From: Acinetobacter haemolyticus CIP 64.3 = MTCC 9819
GTDB taxonomy: Bacteria; Pseudomonadota; Gammaproteobacteria; Pseudomonadales; Moraxellaceae
NCBI RefSeq assembly: GCF_000369065.1
Contig: NZ_KB849807.1
Coordinates: forward strand, 62,001 to 126,000
Direction: 5' to 3'
DNA: 64,000 nucleotides
Shown piece after piece: positions 56,940 through 64,000 of this stretch; the first letter of the stretch is position 1; every line of letters begins with the position of its first letter. The position numbers and the translations under genes are program-made. The notes beneath the pieces are model-generated. The model was given only the letters and a program-made list of their open reading frames with translations. It did no database searches and had not been told where the DNA came from.

Positions 56940-58096
56940 TAACCACGCTCCGCCAATGGTTTAAATTCTAAGTTTTCAGGGCCGGTATAGTTCGCGCTTG
57001 GGCGAATGATCTTGCCGTCTTGACGTTGTTCAATCACGTGTGCAGACCAACCCGCTGTACGTGCAATCACGAATAATGGAGTGAACATTGCTGTTGGAAC
57101 ACCCATCAAGTGATAACTCACCGCACTGAACCAGTCAAGGTTCGGGAACATGTTCTTCACTTCTTTCATCACTGCTTCTAAACGCTCAGCGATGAGGTAC
57201 ATTTTGGTGTTCTCTTGAGCCTCAGCCAAGTCATGCGCCACTTTCTTGATCACTTCGTTACGTGGATCTGAGATCGTATAAACTGGGTGTCCAAAGCCGA
57301 TAATCACTTCTTTCTTCTCTACACGGCTACGAATATCTGCTTCTGCTTCGTCAGCGTTGTCATAACGTTGTTGAATGACGAATGCAACTTCGTTGGCACC
57401 ACCGTGTTTTGGACCACGCAATGCACCAATACCACCTGTAATTGCTGAATACATGTCTGAACCTGTACCTGCAACAACACGTGACGTGAATGTAGATGCG
57501 TTGAACTCATGCTCTGCATACAGAATCAAAGAGGTATGCATTGCTTGAATCCATTGCTCAGATGGTTTTTCACCATGCAACAAATGCAAGAAATGCGCAG
57601 CGATTGAGTCATCATCTGTTTCAACTTCGATACGACGACCGTTGTTGCTGAAGTGGTACCAATACAACAACATTGAACCTAAGCTTGCCATCAATTTATC
57701 AGCGATGTCTTTTGCACCTGCTTCATTGTGGTCTTCATGTTCAGGCGTTAAACAACCTAAAACTGATACACCTGTACGCATCACGTCCATTGGGTGTGCA
57801 GATGGTGGTAACTGCTCAAGTGCAGTTTTCAATGCTGCTGGTAAGCCACGAAGTGCTTTAAGTTTTGCTTTATAGGCTTTCAACTCAGCTTTGTTTGGAA
57901 GTTTGCCATGTACAAGCAAGTGCGCAACTTCTTCAAATTCGCTACCTACTGCAAGGTCAAGAATGTCATAACCACGGTAGTGCAAGTCATTACCACTACG
58001 ACCTACGGTACAAAGTGCTGTGTTACCTGCAACTTGACCACTTAACGCAACTGATTTTTTTGGTTTGAAGCCTGTTGGAGTTTCATTACTGCTCAT
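56939..58096 (-). CDS. prpC: 2-methylcitrate synthase
   Basis: A 385-residue citrate-synthase-family enzyme condensing propionyl-CoA with oxaloacetate. Catalytic residues lie in [11 protein letters not shown] and [14 protein letters not shown], and the N-terminus carries the prpC-like [30 protein letters not shown] (58096), preceded by AAAAGGAC, is the start; the open frame extends to 58303 but that part is intergenic repeat sequence. It removes propionyl-CoA, which the mmsA operon at 33 kb produces. Confidence 0.94.
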   Translation of the reverse strand: MSSNETPTGFKPKKSVALSGQVAGNTALCTVGRSGNDLHYRGYDILDLAVGSEFEEVAHLLVHGKLPNKAELKAYKAKLKALRGLPAALKTALEQLPPSAHPMDVMRTGVSVLGCLTPEHEDHNEAGAKDIADKLMASLGSMLLYWYHFSNNGRRIEVETDDDSIAAHFLHLLHGEKPSEQWIQAMHTSLILYAEHEFNASTFTSRVVAGTGSDMYSAITGGIGALRGPKHGGANEVAFVIQQRYDNADEAEADIRSRVEKKEVIIGFGHPVYTISDPRNEVIKKVAHDLAEAQENTKMYLIAERLEAVMKEVKNMFPNLDWFSAVSYHLMGVPTAMFTPLFVIARTAGWSAHVIEQRQDGKIIRPSANYTGPENLEFKPLAERG

Positions 58097-58392
58097 AAGA
58101 TTGTCCTTTTTTATATCCTGGGTGAATTTCTTAGCGGTGTCGTACCGAACTCTCATCTGATTTGAGGATAAGCCTTCGGTTGGACTTACTTTTGATGGAT
58201 CAAAAGTAAGCAAAAATCCTTTGTTGGCCTGACGGTACCTCCTTGCTACCGCAGTCCAACGTGGCGGCATCCATGCCGCCTTCACGATCATTGAGACTTT
58301 CATGAAACTGATAAAATACTCTTTTTATCTCCACTAGAAAGTCTTTAATTCGTGAAATCCCTCTCTTTCTGGGAGAGGTTAGAAAAGCTAAA
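58097..58392. other. prpC-prpB intergenic region with hairpin repeat
   Basis: 296 bases between two genes of one operon, unusually long. It contains a near-perfect palindrome (58185-58210) and GC-richer words (GGCGGCATCCATGCCGCC at about 58262-58279, itself a palindrome) that look like a repetitive extragenic element. A processing or attenuation role on the prp mRNA is possible. Confidence 0.55.
58185..58210. repeat. Palindromic hairpin, 12-bp arms
   Basis: CTTACTTTTGAT and ATCAAAAGTAAG are separated by GG, a perfect inverted repeat. There is no T-run after it on the minus strand, so it is not a classical terminator. Together with the GGCGGCAT/ATGCCGCC palindrome 50 bases on, it looks like a REP-type intergenic repeat. 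Confidence 0.8.
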
Positions 58393-59274
58393 CTATTTAT
58401 TCTTCGCAAAAGTTCCATCAAGATACTGTTCAAACGCATGGTAATTAATACGTTCATACAATTCTTGACGGGTTTGCATGGTGTCAACAACGTTCTTCTG
58501 TGTGCCTTCTTGACGCAAAGTCACATACACATTTTCCGCTGCTTTGTTCATCGCACGGAATGCTGAAAGTGGGTACAACGCAATGCTCACATCCGCAGAA
58601 GCCAATTCTTCAGTCGTGAATAATGGTGTAGAACCAAACTCAGTAATATTTGCTAATACAGGTACTTTGGTTGCATTTGCAAACTGCTTATACATTGCCA
58701 ATTCAGTAATCGCTTCAGGGAATAACATATCCGCACCTGCTTCGATATAAGCACCTGCACGATCAATTGCTGCTTGTAAGCCTTCAACTGCAAGTGCATC
58801 AGTACGCGCCATAATCACAAAACTTTCATCCGTACGTGCATCCACTGCCGCTTTGATACGATCAACCATTTCTTGTTGGGTCACGATCGCTTTGTTTGGA
58901 CGGTGGCCACAACGCTTTGCACCCACTTGGTCTTCGATGTGCATTGCTGCTGCACCAAACTTAATCATTGATTTAGTGGTACGTGCAATGTTGAATGCTG
59001 AAGCACCAAAACCTGTATCCACATCAACCAATAATGGGAGATCACAAACATCCGTAATACGGCGTACATCCGTCAATACATCATCAAGGTTACTAATCCC
59101 TAAATCAGGTAAACCTAACGAACCTGCGGCAACACCACCACCTGACAAATAAATTGCTTTATAGCCCGCACGTTTTGCTAACAATGCATGATTGGCGTTA
59201 ATCGCACCCACCACTTGTAATGGTTTTTCATTTGCGACCGCGTCGCGGAATAGCTGTCCAGCAGATTTAGCCAT
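58393..59274 (-). CDS. prpB: 2-methylisocitrate lyase
   Basis: A 293-residue isocitrate-lyase-superfamily enzyme splitting 2-methylisocitrate into pyruvate and succinate. VDVDTGFG binds Mg2+ and KRCGHRPNK is the PrpB catalytic-loop signature. The start is [13 protein letters not shown] (59274), overlapping the end of the gntR gene by 8 bases, so regulator and enzyme are co-transcribed. The longer frame to 59388 is antisense-free gntR coding sequence in another frame and is rejected. Confidence 0.94.
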   Translation of the reverse strand: MAKSAGQLFRDAVANEKPLQVVGAINANHALLAKRAGYKAIYLSGGGVAAGSLGLPDLGISNLDDVLTDVRRITDVCDLPLLVDVDTGFGASAFNIARTTKSMIKFGAAAMHIEDQVGAKRCGHRPNKAIVTQQEMVDRIKAAVDARTDESFVIMARTDALAVEGLQAAIDRAGAYIEAGADMLFPEAITELAMYKQFANATKVPVLANITEFGSTPLFTTEELASADVSIALYPLSAFRAMNKAAENVYVTLRQEGTQKNVVDTMQTRQELYERINYHAFEQYLDGTFAKNK

Positions 59275-59977
59275 GTTGATGTTCTCCTTGGGTTTGCAGC
59301 AATGTTTGCTCAACAATTTTGTAGGATGCATTGATATGACGATGCATGAGCATTTCGGCAAGTTCACCGTCACCTTCTGCAATCGCATCTAAAATGCGGA
59401 TATGTTCGTCCCAAGCTTTGCTCGGACGATCAGGGGTATTTGAAAATTGAATTCGATACATACGAATGAGGTGATACAACTCATCACATAACATTTTTTC
59501 TAAGGTTTTATTACCGCTGCTTTTAATAATGCAGTAATGGAAATCATCTTGACCTTCTTGTAGGTAATAGCCCTTACCTGCTTTAAAATTTTCATCTTCA
59601 GCATGCATTCGCAGTACATCACGCAATGCCAAAATTTGTTTTTTATCGATATGCTGTGCTGCTAATTTGCAGGCTAAACCCTCAAGTGAAGCACGAATTT
59701 GATAGAGTTCTTGAAACTGTTGTAACGACAGTGACACTACGCGTGCGCCCACATGCGCAGTACGCTCCACCAGTTTCTGCCCTTCCAGACGATGAATGGC
59801 TTCACGCAATGGACCACGACTGATACCGTAAATCCGCGCCAGTTCAGGTTCAGATATTTTACTGCCCGCAGGAATTTTTCCTAAAACGATCGCCGATTGG
59901 ATTTGCTTAAATACGTGTTCCGTCAGTGTTCTTCCCTGACTCGTGCTTATATCTTGTGGAACAAGGGTATCTTGCAT
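59267..59977 (-). CDS. GntR-family (FadR-type) regulator of the methylcitrate operon
   Basis: A 236-residue regulator with an N-terminal winged helix ([32 protein letters not shown]) and a helical FCD ligand-binding domain (residues ~85-225) containing the metal-binding His residues. It is the first gene of the gntR-prpB-prpC-acnD operon and probably represses it until 2-methylcitrate or a related acid appears. A 12-bp palindrome abuts its ATG on the upstream side, leaving no room for a ribosome-binding site, so the mRNA start may use an unusual initiation signal. Confidence 0.88.
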   Translation of the reverse strand: MQDTLVPQDISTSQGRTLTEHVFKQIQSAIVLGKIPAGSKISEPELARIYGISRGPLREAIHRLEGQKLVERTAHVGARVVSLSLQQFQELYQIRASLEGLACKLAAQHIDKKQILALRDVLRMHAEDENFKAGKGYYLQEGQDDFHYCIIKSSGNKTLEKMLCDELYHLIRMYRIQFSNTPDRPSKAWDEHIRILDAIAEGDGELAEMLMHRHINASYKIVEQTLLQTQGEHQHG

Positions 59978-59989
59978 ATTGTCGACAAT
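59978..59989. promoter_or_regulatory. GntR operator, copy 1
   Basis: ATTGTCGACAAT, a perfect 12-bp palindrome lying directly against the gntR start codon. GT-N2-AC centres are typical of FadR-type GntR operators. A second identical copy lies 63 bp away on the other side of the promoter. Confidence 0.8.
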
Positions 59990-60001
59990 CTCTACGGTTT
60001 T

Positions 60002-60036
60002 GATGATTTTATAACGAGATAATACAAATAATGCAA
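60002..60036 (-). promoter_or_regulatory. Predicted promoter of gntR-prpBC-acnD
   Basis: On the minus strand TTGCAT and TATAAA are separated by 17 bases, a good sigma-70 match. It lies between the two palindromic operators, so a bound dimer pair could occlude or loop it. Confidence 0.6.
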
Positions 60037-60040
60037 TAGG

Positions 60041-60052
60041 ATTGTCGACAAT
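60041..60052. promoter_or_regulatory. GntR operator, copy 2
   Basis: A second perfect ATTGTCGACAAT, just upstream of the predicted -35 of the prp promoter. Identical copies on both sides of one promoter support specific binding by the adjacent GntR protein. Confidence 0.8.
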
Positions 60053-60242
60053 AAACAGACCTACTCAGTCAGTCTGAGATTCTCATCATTCTGACCAGAT
60101 CCATTCACAACCATCAACCAAACCTAATAAAATACAAATAAAACAAATCTTTAGTGTGCATAAATAGGCTTTACACACCTTCTCCAATGTATCTTCCAGC
60201 TTATTTGTACGATACATGCTACGACTATGGTATGACAGCTTG

Positions 60243-60254
60243 ATTGTAGACAAT
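60243..60254. promoter_or_regulatory. GntR operator-like site at the aminotransferase promoter
   Basis: ATTGTAGACAAT differs from the two prp operators at one position. It is followed four bases later by TATAAT (60258-60263), the likely -10 of the aminotransferase gene. The regulator could therefore also control this divergent gene. Confidence 0.6.
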
Positions 60255-60419
60255 CCTTATAATCGAGCACTTTGCTACGAATTTTTGTAAGTAAATACTG
60301 CACCAGAAATGTAAATAACAGCGTGCTTCATCATCGCTTTATTGGTACATTATTGGGCATCTGGAGTCATGCTCCACAAGACACATCCATGCACCTTGTT
60401 GAATAAAAGGACATTGTTA

Positions 60420-61625
60420 ATGTTTCAACATATCCCACCTTATGCAGGCGATCCAATCCTCTCATTAATGGAACAGTTTAATGCTGATTCACGCGCTGAA
60501 AAGGTTAATTTAAGTATTGGTTTGTATTACAACGAGGACAGTATCGTTCCACAGCTCGATACCATTGTCGAAGCTCAAAAACGTATTGCACCTAAAAATA
60601 CTCAAACCAAACTTTATCTTCCAATGGAAGGTTTCAAACCTTACCGTGATGCGATTCAAGCGTTATTGTTTGGTGCAAATAGCCCTGCAATTCAACAAGG
60701 TCGTGTTGCTACCATTCAAACGCTGGGTGGTTCAGGTGCATTAAAAGTGGGTGCAGACTTTTTAAAAACCTATTTCCCAAATTCAGAAGTGTGGGTGAGC
60801 CAACCAACATGGGACAACCATGTGGCAATCTTTAACGGTGCTGGCATCAGGAGCAACTTCTACCCATACTTCGATGCAGAAACACGCGGCGTTGATTTTG
60901 ATGGCATGTTATCAACACTAAAAACTTTGCCTGAACAAAGCATCGTGTTGTTACACCCATGCTGCCACAACCCGACAGGTGCGGATTTAAATCCAGCACA
61001 GTGGGATCAAGTGATTGCGGTATTAAAAGAGCGTAACCTCATCCCATTCCTCGACATCGCTTACCAAGGTTTTGGCGATGGTATGGAACAAGATGCTTAT
61101 GCGATTCGTGCTTTAGACCAAGCAGGTTTGAACTTCATCGTCAGCAACTCATTCTCTAAAATCTTCTCACTTTATGGTGAGCGTGTTGGTGGTTTAACTT
61201 TCGTATGTGACGATGCTGAAGCAGCAAAATGCACATTCGGTCAATTAAAAGCAACAGTACGTCGTATCTACTCTAGCCCACCAACAACTGGTGCATGGTT
61301 GGTTGATCAAGTATTAAATGACGCTGATCTGAATCAACAATGGCAAGGCGAAGTTAAAGAGATGCGCGAGCGTATTATCAAAATGCGTAGCATCTTAAAA
61401 GATGAGTTGAGCAAAGCACTTCCTGACCGTGACTTTAGCTACCTTGTAAACCAAAAAGGTATGTTCAGCTACACAGGTTTGACGGGCGAGCAAGTCGACA
61501 CTTTACGTGAAGAATATGCAATTTACCTTGTTCGCAGTGGCCGTATCTGCGTTGCAGGTTTAAATATGAATAATATTTATAAAGTTGCAAAAGCAATGGC
61601 TGAAGTGCTAGCAAAATCAGCTTAA
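60420..61625 (+). CDS. Aromatic amino acid / aspartate aminotransferase
   Basis: A 401-residue class I aminotransferase of the AspC/TyrB type. The PLP lysine is in [17 protein letters not shown] and [12 protein letters not shown] is the conserved Asn loop; GRICVAGLN carries the substrate-carboxylate arginine. It exchanges amino groups between aromatic amino acids or aspartate and 2-oxoglutarate. [13 protein letters not shown] (60420) follows AAAAGGACATTGTTA; the upstream extension to 60342 is rejected. In Acinetobacter this gene usually sits between the lactate-use genes and the prp operon. Confidence 0.9.
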   Translation: MFQHIPPYAGDPILSLMEQFNADSRAEKVNLSIGLYYNEDSIVPQLDTIVEAQKRIAPKNTQTKLYLPMEGFKPYRDAIQALLFGANSPAIQQGRVATIQTLGGSGALKVGADFLKTYFPNSEVWVSQPTWDNHVAIFNGAGIRSNFYPYFDAETRGVDFDGMLSTLKTLPEQSIVLLHPCCHNPTGADLNPAQWDQVIAVLKERNLIPFLDIAYQGFGDGMEQDAYAIRALDQAGLNFIVSNSFSKIFSLYGERVGGLTFVCDDAEAAKCTFGQLKATVRRIYSSPPTTGAWLVDQVLNDADLNQQWQGEVKEMRERIIKMRSILKDELSKALPDRDFSYLVNQKGMFSYTGLTGEQVDTLREEYAIYLVRSGRICVAGLNMNNIYKVAKAMAEVLAKSA

Positions 61626-61696
61626 CATCCCCTTGCGGAGCTATAATCGCTCCTCATCTCCCTTTCAAAAGGGAGACTTTATGGATCAAAAAAGGT

Positions 61697-61712
61697 TGTT
61701 TCACGTGAAACA
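61697..61712. promoter_or_regulatory. parS site, consensus match
   Basis: TGTTTCACGTGAAACA equals the 16-bp bacterial parS consensus exactly. The palindrome extends outward to AAAGGT...ACCTTT (61691-61718) with flanking A and T tracts, so it could also act as a bidirectional terminator between the aminotransferase and pgm genes. Confidence 0.8.
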
Positions 61713-61872
61713 ACCTTTTTTATTTTCTAAGCTAAGAGTGGTTGAAATGAGAAACGCTCAACCACCTAAAAATAAGACTTTCTCTTTGCTTAATTCTGTA
61801 TCAATCAATGTTCAATTACGCTTAGTCTTTGTATACTTCAACACATTGATAAACTACAAACAGCTCTTTTAA

Positions 61873-63243
61873 ATGACTCAACTAACTTGCTTCAAAGCGT
61901 ATGATATTCGCGGGAAATTAGGTACAGAACTGAACGAAGACATCGCCTATAAAATTGGCCGTGCATACGGACAAATCTATCAACCTAAAAAAGTGGTGAT
62001 TGGTTGTGACATCCGTCTGAGTAGTGAAGGCTTAAAGCAAGCAACCATTCGTGGTCTGAATGATGCAGGTGTCAATGTTCTCGATTTAGGCATGACGGGT
62101 ACTGAAGAAGTTTATTTCGGCGCTTTCCATCTTGATGTACAAGGTGGCATTGAAGTGACCGCCAGCCATAATCCGATGGACTACAATGGCATGAAATTGG
62201 TTCGTGAAAATGCACGTCCAATCAGTGCAGATACAGGATTAAAAGACATCCAAGCACTCGCTGAATCAGGTGCTTTTATCGAAGTTGAGCAAAAAGGTTC
62301 GACTGAAAACTATAATATTCTGCCAGAGTTTATCGATCACTTATTAACCTACATCGATCCTCAAAAAATTAAACCACTCAAGCTGGTGGTGAATGCAGGC
62401 AATGGCGCAGCAGGTCATGTGATTGATGCGATTGAGCAGAAATTCCAGCAACTCAATATTCCAGTTGAATTTATCAAAATTCATCATGAAGCAGACGGTA
62501 CTTTTCCAAATGGTATTCCGAACCCAATCCTCATTGAAAACCGAGACAGCACCCGCGATGCTGTGCTTGCACACCATGCAGATATGGGTATTGCATGGGA
62601 TGGTGACTTTGACCGTTGCTTCCTATTTGATGAGAAGGGTCAATTCATCGAAGGCTATTACATTGTTGGCTTATTGGCACAAGCCTTCTTGATCAAACAA
62701 TCAGGAGAGAAAATTGTGCATGACCCACGTCTAGTCTGGAATACCTTTGATATTGTCGATCAATATCAAGGCGTCGCAGTACAATCAAAATCTGGGCATG
62801 CCTTTATTAAAGATGTGATGCGTGAACACAATGCAGTTTACGGCGGTGAAATGAGTGCGCACCATTATTTCCGCGACTTTGCTTATTGTGATAGCGGTAT
62901 GATTCCTTGGTTACTCACCATTGCATTGCTTTCCGAAACAGATCAATCACTCTCAACACTTGTTGAAAATATGATTGCCAAGTTCCCATGTAGCGGAGAA
63001 ATCAATTTTAAAGTGGCCGACACACAAGCAACGGTTCAAAAGATCTTTGATCATTATGCAGACCAAAATCCACAGATTGATCGTACCGATGGTGTTAGCC
63101 TTGATTTTGGTGCATGGCGTTTAAATGTTCGTGCGTCAAATACAGAACCATTACTTCGACTGAATATCGAAAGCCGTGCAGATCGAAATCCACAGCCAAT
63201 GCAAAGTTATGTGGATGAGCTAACTGCACTGATTCAAAACTAA
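61873..63243 (+). CDS. pgm: Phosphomannomutase/phosphoglucomutase
   Basis: A 456-residue alpha-D-phosphohexomutase interconverting hexose 1- and 6-phosphates for capsule and LOS sugar supply. The phosphoserine loop is [16 protein letters not shown], the metal loop [11 protein letters not shown], the sugar-binding loop [10 protein letters not shown], and the phosphate-binding loop [11 protein letters not shown]. In Acinetobacter it marks one end of the K locus, and it is convergent with pgi here. Its ribosome-binding site is weak. Confidence 0.93.
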   Translation: MTQLTCFKAYDIRGKLGTELNEDIAYKIGRAYGQIYQPKKVVIGCDIRLSSEGLKQATIRGLNDAGVNVLDLGMTGTEEVYFGAFHLDVQGGIEVTASHNPMDYNGMKLVRENARPISADTGLKDIQALAESGAFIEVEQKGSTENYNILPEFIDHLLTYIDPQKIKPLKLVVNAGNGAAGHVIDAIEQKFQQLNIPVEFIKIHHEADGTFPNGIPNPILIENRDSTRDAVLAHHADMGIAWDGDFDRCFLFDEKGQFIEGYYIVGLLAQAFLIKQSGEKIVHDPRLVWNTFDIVDQYQGVAVQSKSGHAFIKDVMREHNAVYGGEMSAHHYFRDFAYCDSGMIPWLLTIALLSETDQSLSTLVENMIAKFPCSGEINFKVADTQATVQKIFDHYADQNPQIDRTDGVSLDFGAWRLNVRASNTEPLLRLNIESRADRNPQPMQSYVDELTALIQN

Positions 63244-63300
63244 TATTGTAAAATCACACGTTAGTTTGATTTATTAACGTGTGATTCTTTGTTCGCGAAA

Positions 63301-64000
63301 TCAATTTATAGACTTATCCAAGATAATCTTGAGTAGTCCTTGAGTAGATACATCAAATTTGGATATATCATCTTGTTCACGATTTAGGATTGGTAACAGT
63401 TGATTGGCAATTTCTTTGCCTTTCTCAACACCCCATTGGTCAAAAGGATTAATATTCCAGAGTACGGATTGCACAAAGACTTTATGTTCATACATTGCAA
63501 TCAACATCCCTAAACTATAAGGATTTAACTCTTTTAATAGAATTGTTGAACTTGGTTGATTACCTGAATATTGCTTATAAGCAGGTAAATCCTGTAACTC
63601 ATCAACCGCAAGGGCTTGATTACCAAAAGCCAATAATCTTGATTGTGCCAAACAATTTGATAATGCTAAATGATGCTGTTCAACTAATGCATCTGCATTT
63701 TCCACATAGGTAAACTGATTGCCGTTATAGCGTTTTACGGGTGCGATAAAATCACAACTCACCGAATGTGTACCTTGATGTAAAAGTTGATAAAATGCAT
63801 GTTGTGCATTCGGTCCAACCTCGCCCCACACAATTGGACAAGTTGCAGTATCGACTTTATCTCCATTTCGCTGAATCGACTTTCCATTCGACTCCATTTC
63901 TAACTGCTGTAAATACGCCGCAAAATATTTTAAGCGTCCGTCATAAGGCAATACAGCATGGGTCTGAATATCTAGAAAATTGTTATTCCATGCACCTAGC
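63301..64000 (-). CDS. pgi: Glucose-6-phosphate isomerase, partial at window edge
   Basis: The C-terminal 232 residues are visible and the frame stays open to the right edge ([20 protein letters not shown] precedes the internal Met at 63951). The signature [20 protein letters not shown] contains the active-site region, and [13 protein letters not shown] is the family motif around the catalytic His/Lys segment. It interconverts glucose- and fructose-6-phosphate. Together with pgm it marks the edge of the capsule locus. Confidence 0.93.
   Translation of the reverse strand, partial: LGAWNNNFLDIQTHAVLPYDGRLKYFAAYLQQLEMESNGKSIQRNGDKVDTATCPIVWGEVGPNAQHAFYQLLHQGTHSVSCDFIAPVKRYNGNQFTYVENADALVEQHHLALSNCLAQSRLLAFGNQALAVDELQDLPAYKQYSGNQPSSTILLKELNPYSLGMLIAMYEHKVFVQSVLWNINPFDQWGVEKGKEIANQLLPILNREQDDISKFDVSTQGLLKIILDKSIN

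Noticed and set aside
58097..58303. N-terminal extension of prpC
   Set aside because: The frame is open, but the encoded residues do not resemble citrate synthases, the DNA is repeat-like, and AAAAGGAC precedes the ATG at 58096.
61633..61872. 79-residue plus-strand frame between the aminotransferase and pgm genes
   Set aside because: It spans the parS palindrome, lacks a ribosome-binding site and shows no protein features.

Overview
The window looks like chromosomal DNA of an Acinetobacter species. Base composition is AT-rich. The right half has the gene order familiar from this genus next to the capsule (K) locus: acnD, prpC, prpB and a GntR regulator, then an aromatic aminotransferase, phosphomannomutase/phosphoglucomutase (pgm), and glucose-6-phosphate isomerase (pgi) running off the edge. 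No search was possible, so the genus is inferred from family recognition and gene order.

Positions 1-24.43 kb are the right part of an integrated genomic island. It ends in a 49-nt copy of the 3' half of a tRNA-Gly(GCC) gene followed by that gene's terminator, which I read as an attachment site. The island carries, left to right: (i) a coiled-coil protein and a membrane-anchored nuclease-like protein; (ii) a broken HNH gene fused head-on to a DnaC-like ATPase gene; (iii) a seven-gene minus-strand cassette read from 14.76 down to 3.04 kb (SAM methyltransferase, HNH endonuclease, SNF2 helicase with a PLD-like N-terminus, DUF4391 protein, type III Mod, type III Res, coiled-coil zinc-ribbon protein), probably one anti-phage unit built around a type III restriction-modification system; (iv) three small cargo genes; (v) a three-gene tyrosine-recombinase module joined by ATGA overlaps, whose middle gene is frameshifted by a 44-bp tandem duplication; and (vi) a hipBA toxin-antitoxin pair. 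A 1.6-kb segment beyond the attachment site holds an acetyltransferase gene split by an IS903-type insertion sequence. It is closed by a second, decayed copy of the same tRNA-end/terminator repeat.

From 26.1 kb the content is core metabolism. A minus-strand operon (mmsA, mmsB, acyl-CoA synthetase, acyl-CoA dehydrogenase, enoyl-CoA hydratase, 3-hydroxyisobutyryl-CoA hydrolase, MFS transporter) covers valine/isobutyrate breakdown, with a divergent LysR gene. A D-alanine operon follows (dadA, alanine racemase, ridA, cycA) with a divergent Lrp-type regulator, then a TonB-dependent siderophore receptor, rraB, a GNAT enzyme, an RluA-family synthase, an unusual DapB-like reductase, an EamA transporter and a tiny zinc-ribbon protein.

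Positions 48-54 kb are a second, smaller variable region. It contains three lipoprotein genes, one split by a complete IS66 element with an 8-bp target duplication, an IS427-type IS5-family element, and a decayed fragment of an aconitase-family C-terminus. This region sits where prpF would usually follow acnD.

From 54.3 kb the methylcitrate (propionate) operon is read leftward from a GntR-controlled promoter flanked by two copies of a 12-bp palindrome. A third, near-identical copy lies in the promoter region of the divergent aminotransferase gene. Two parS-like palindromes (45.2 and 61.7 kb) suggest the window lies in the origin-proximal domain of the chromosome.
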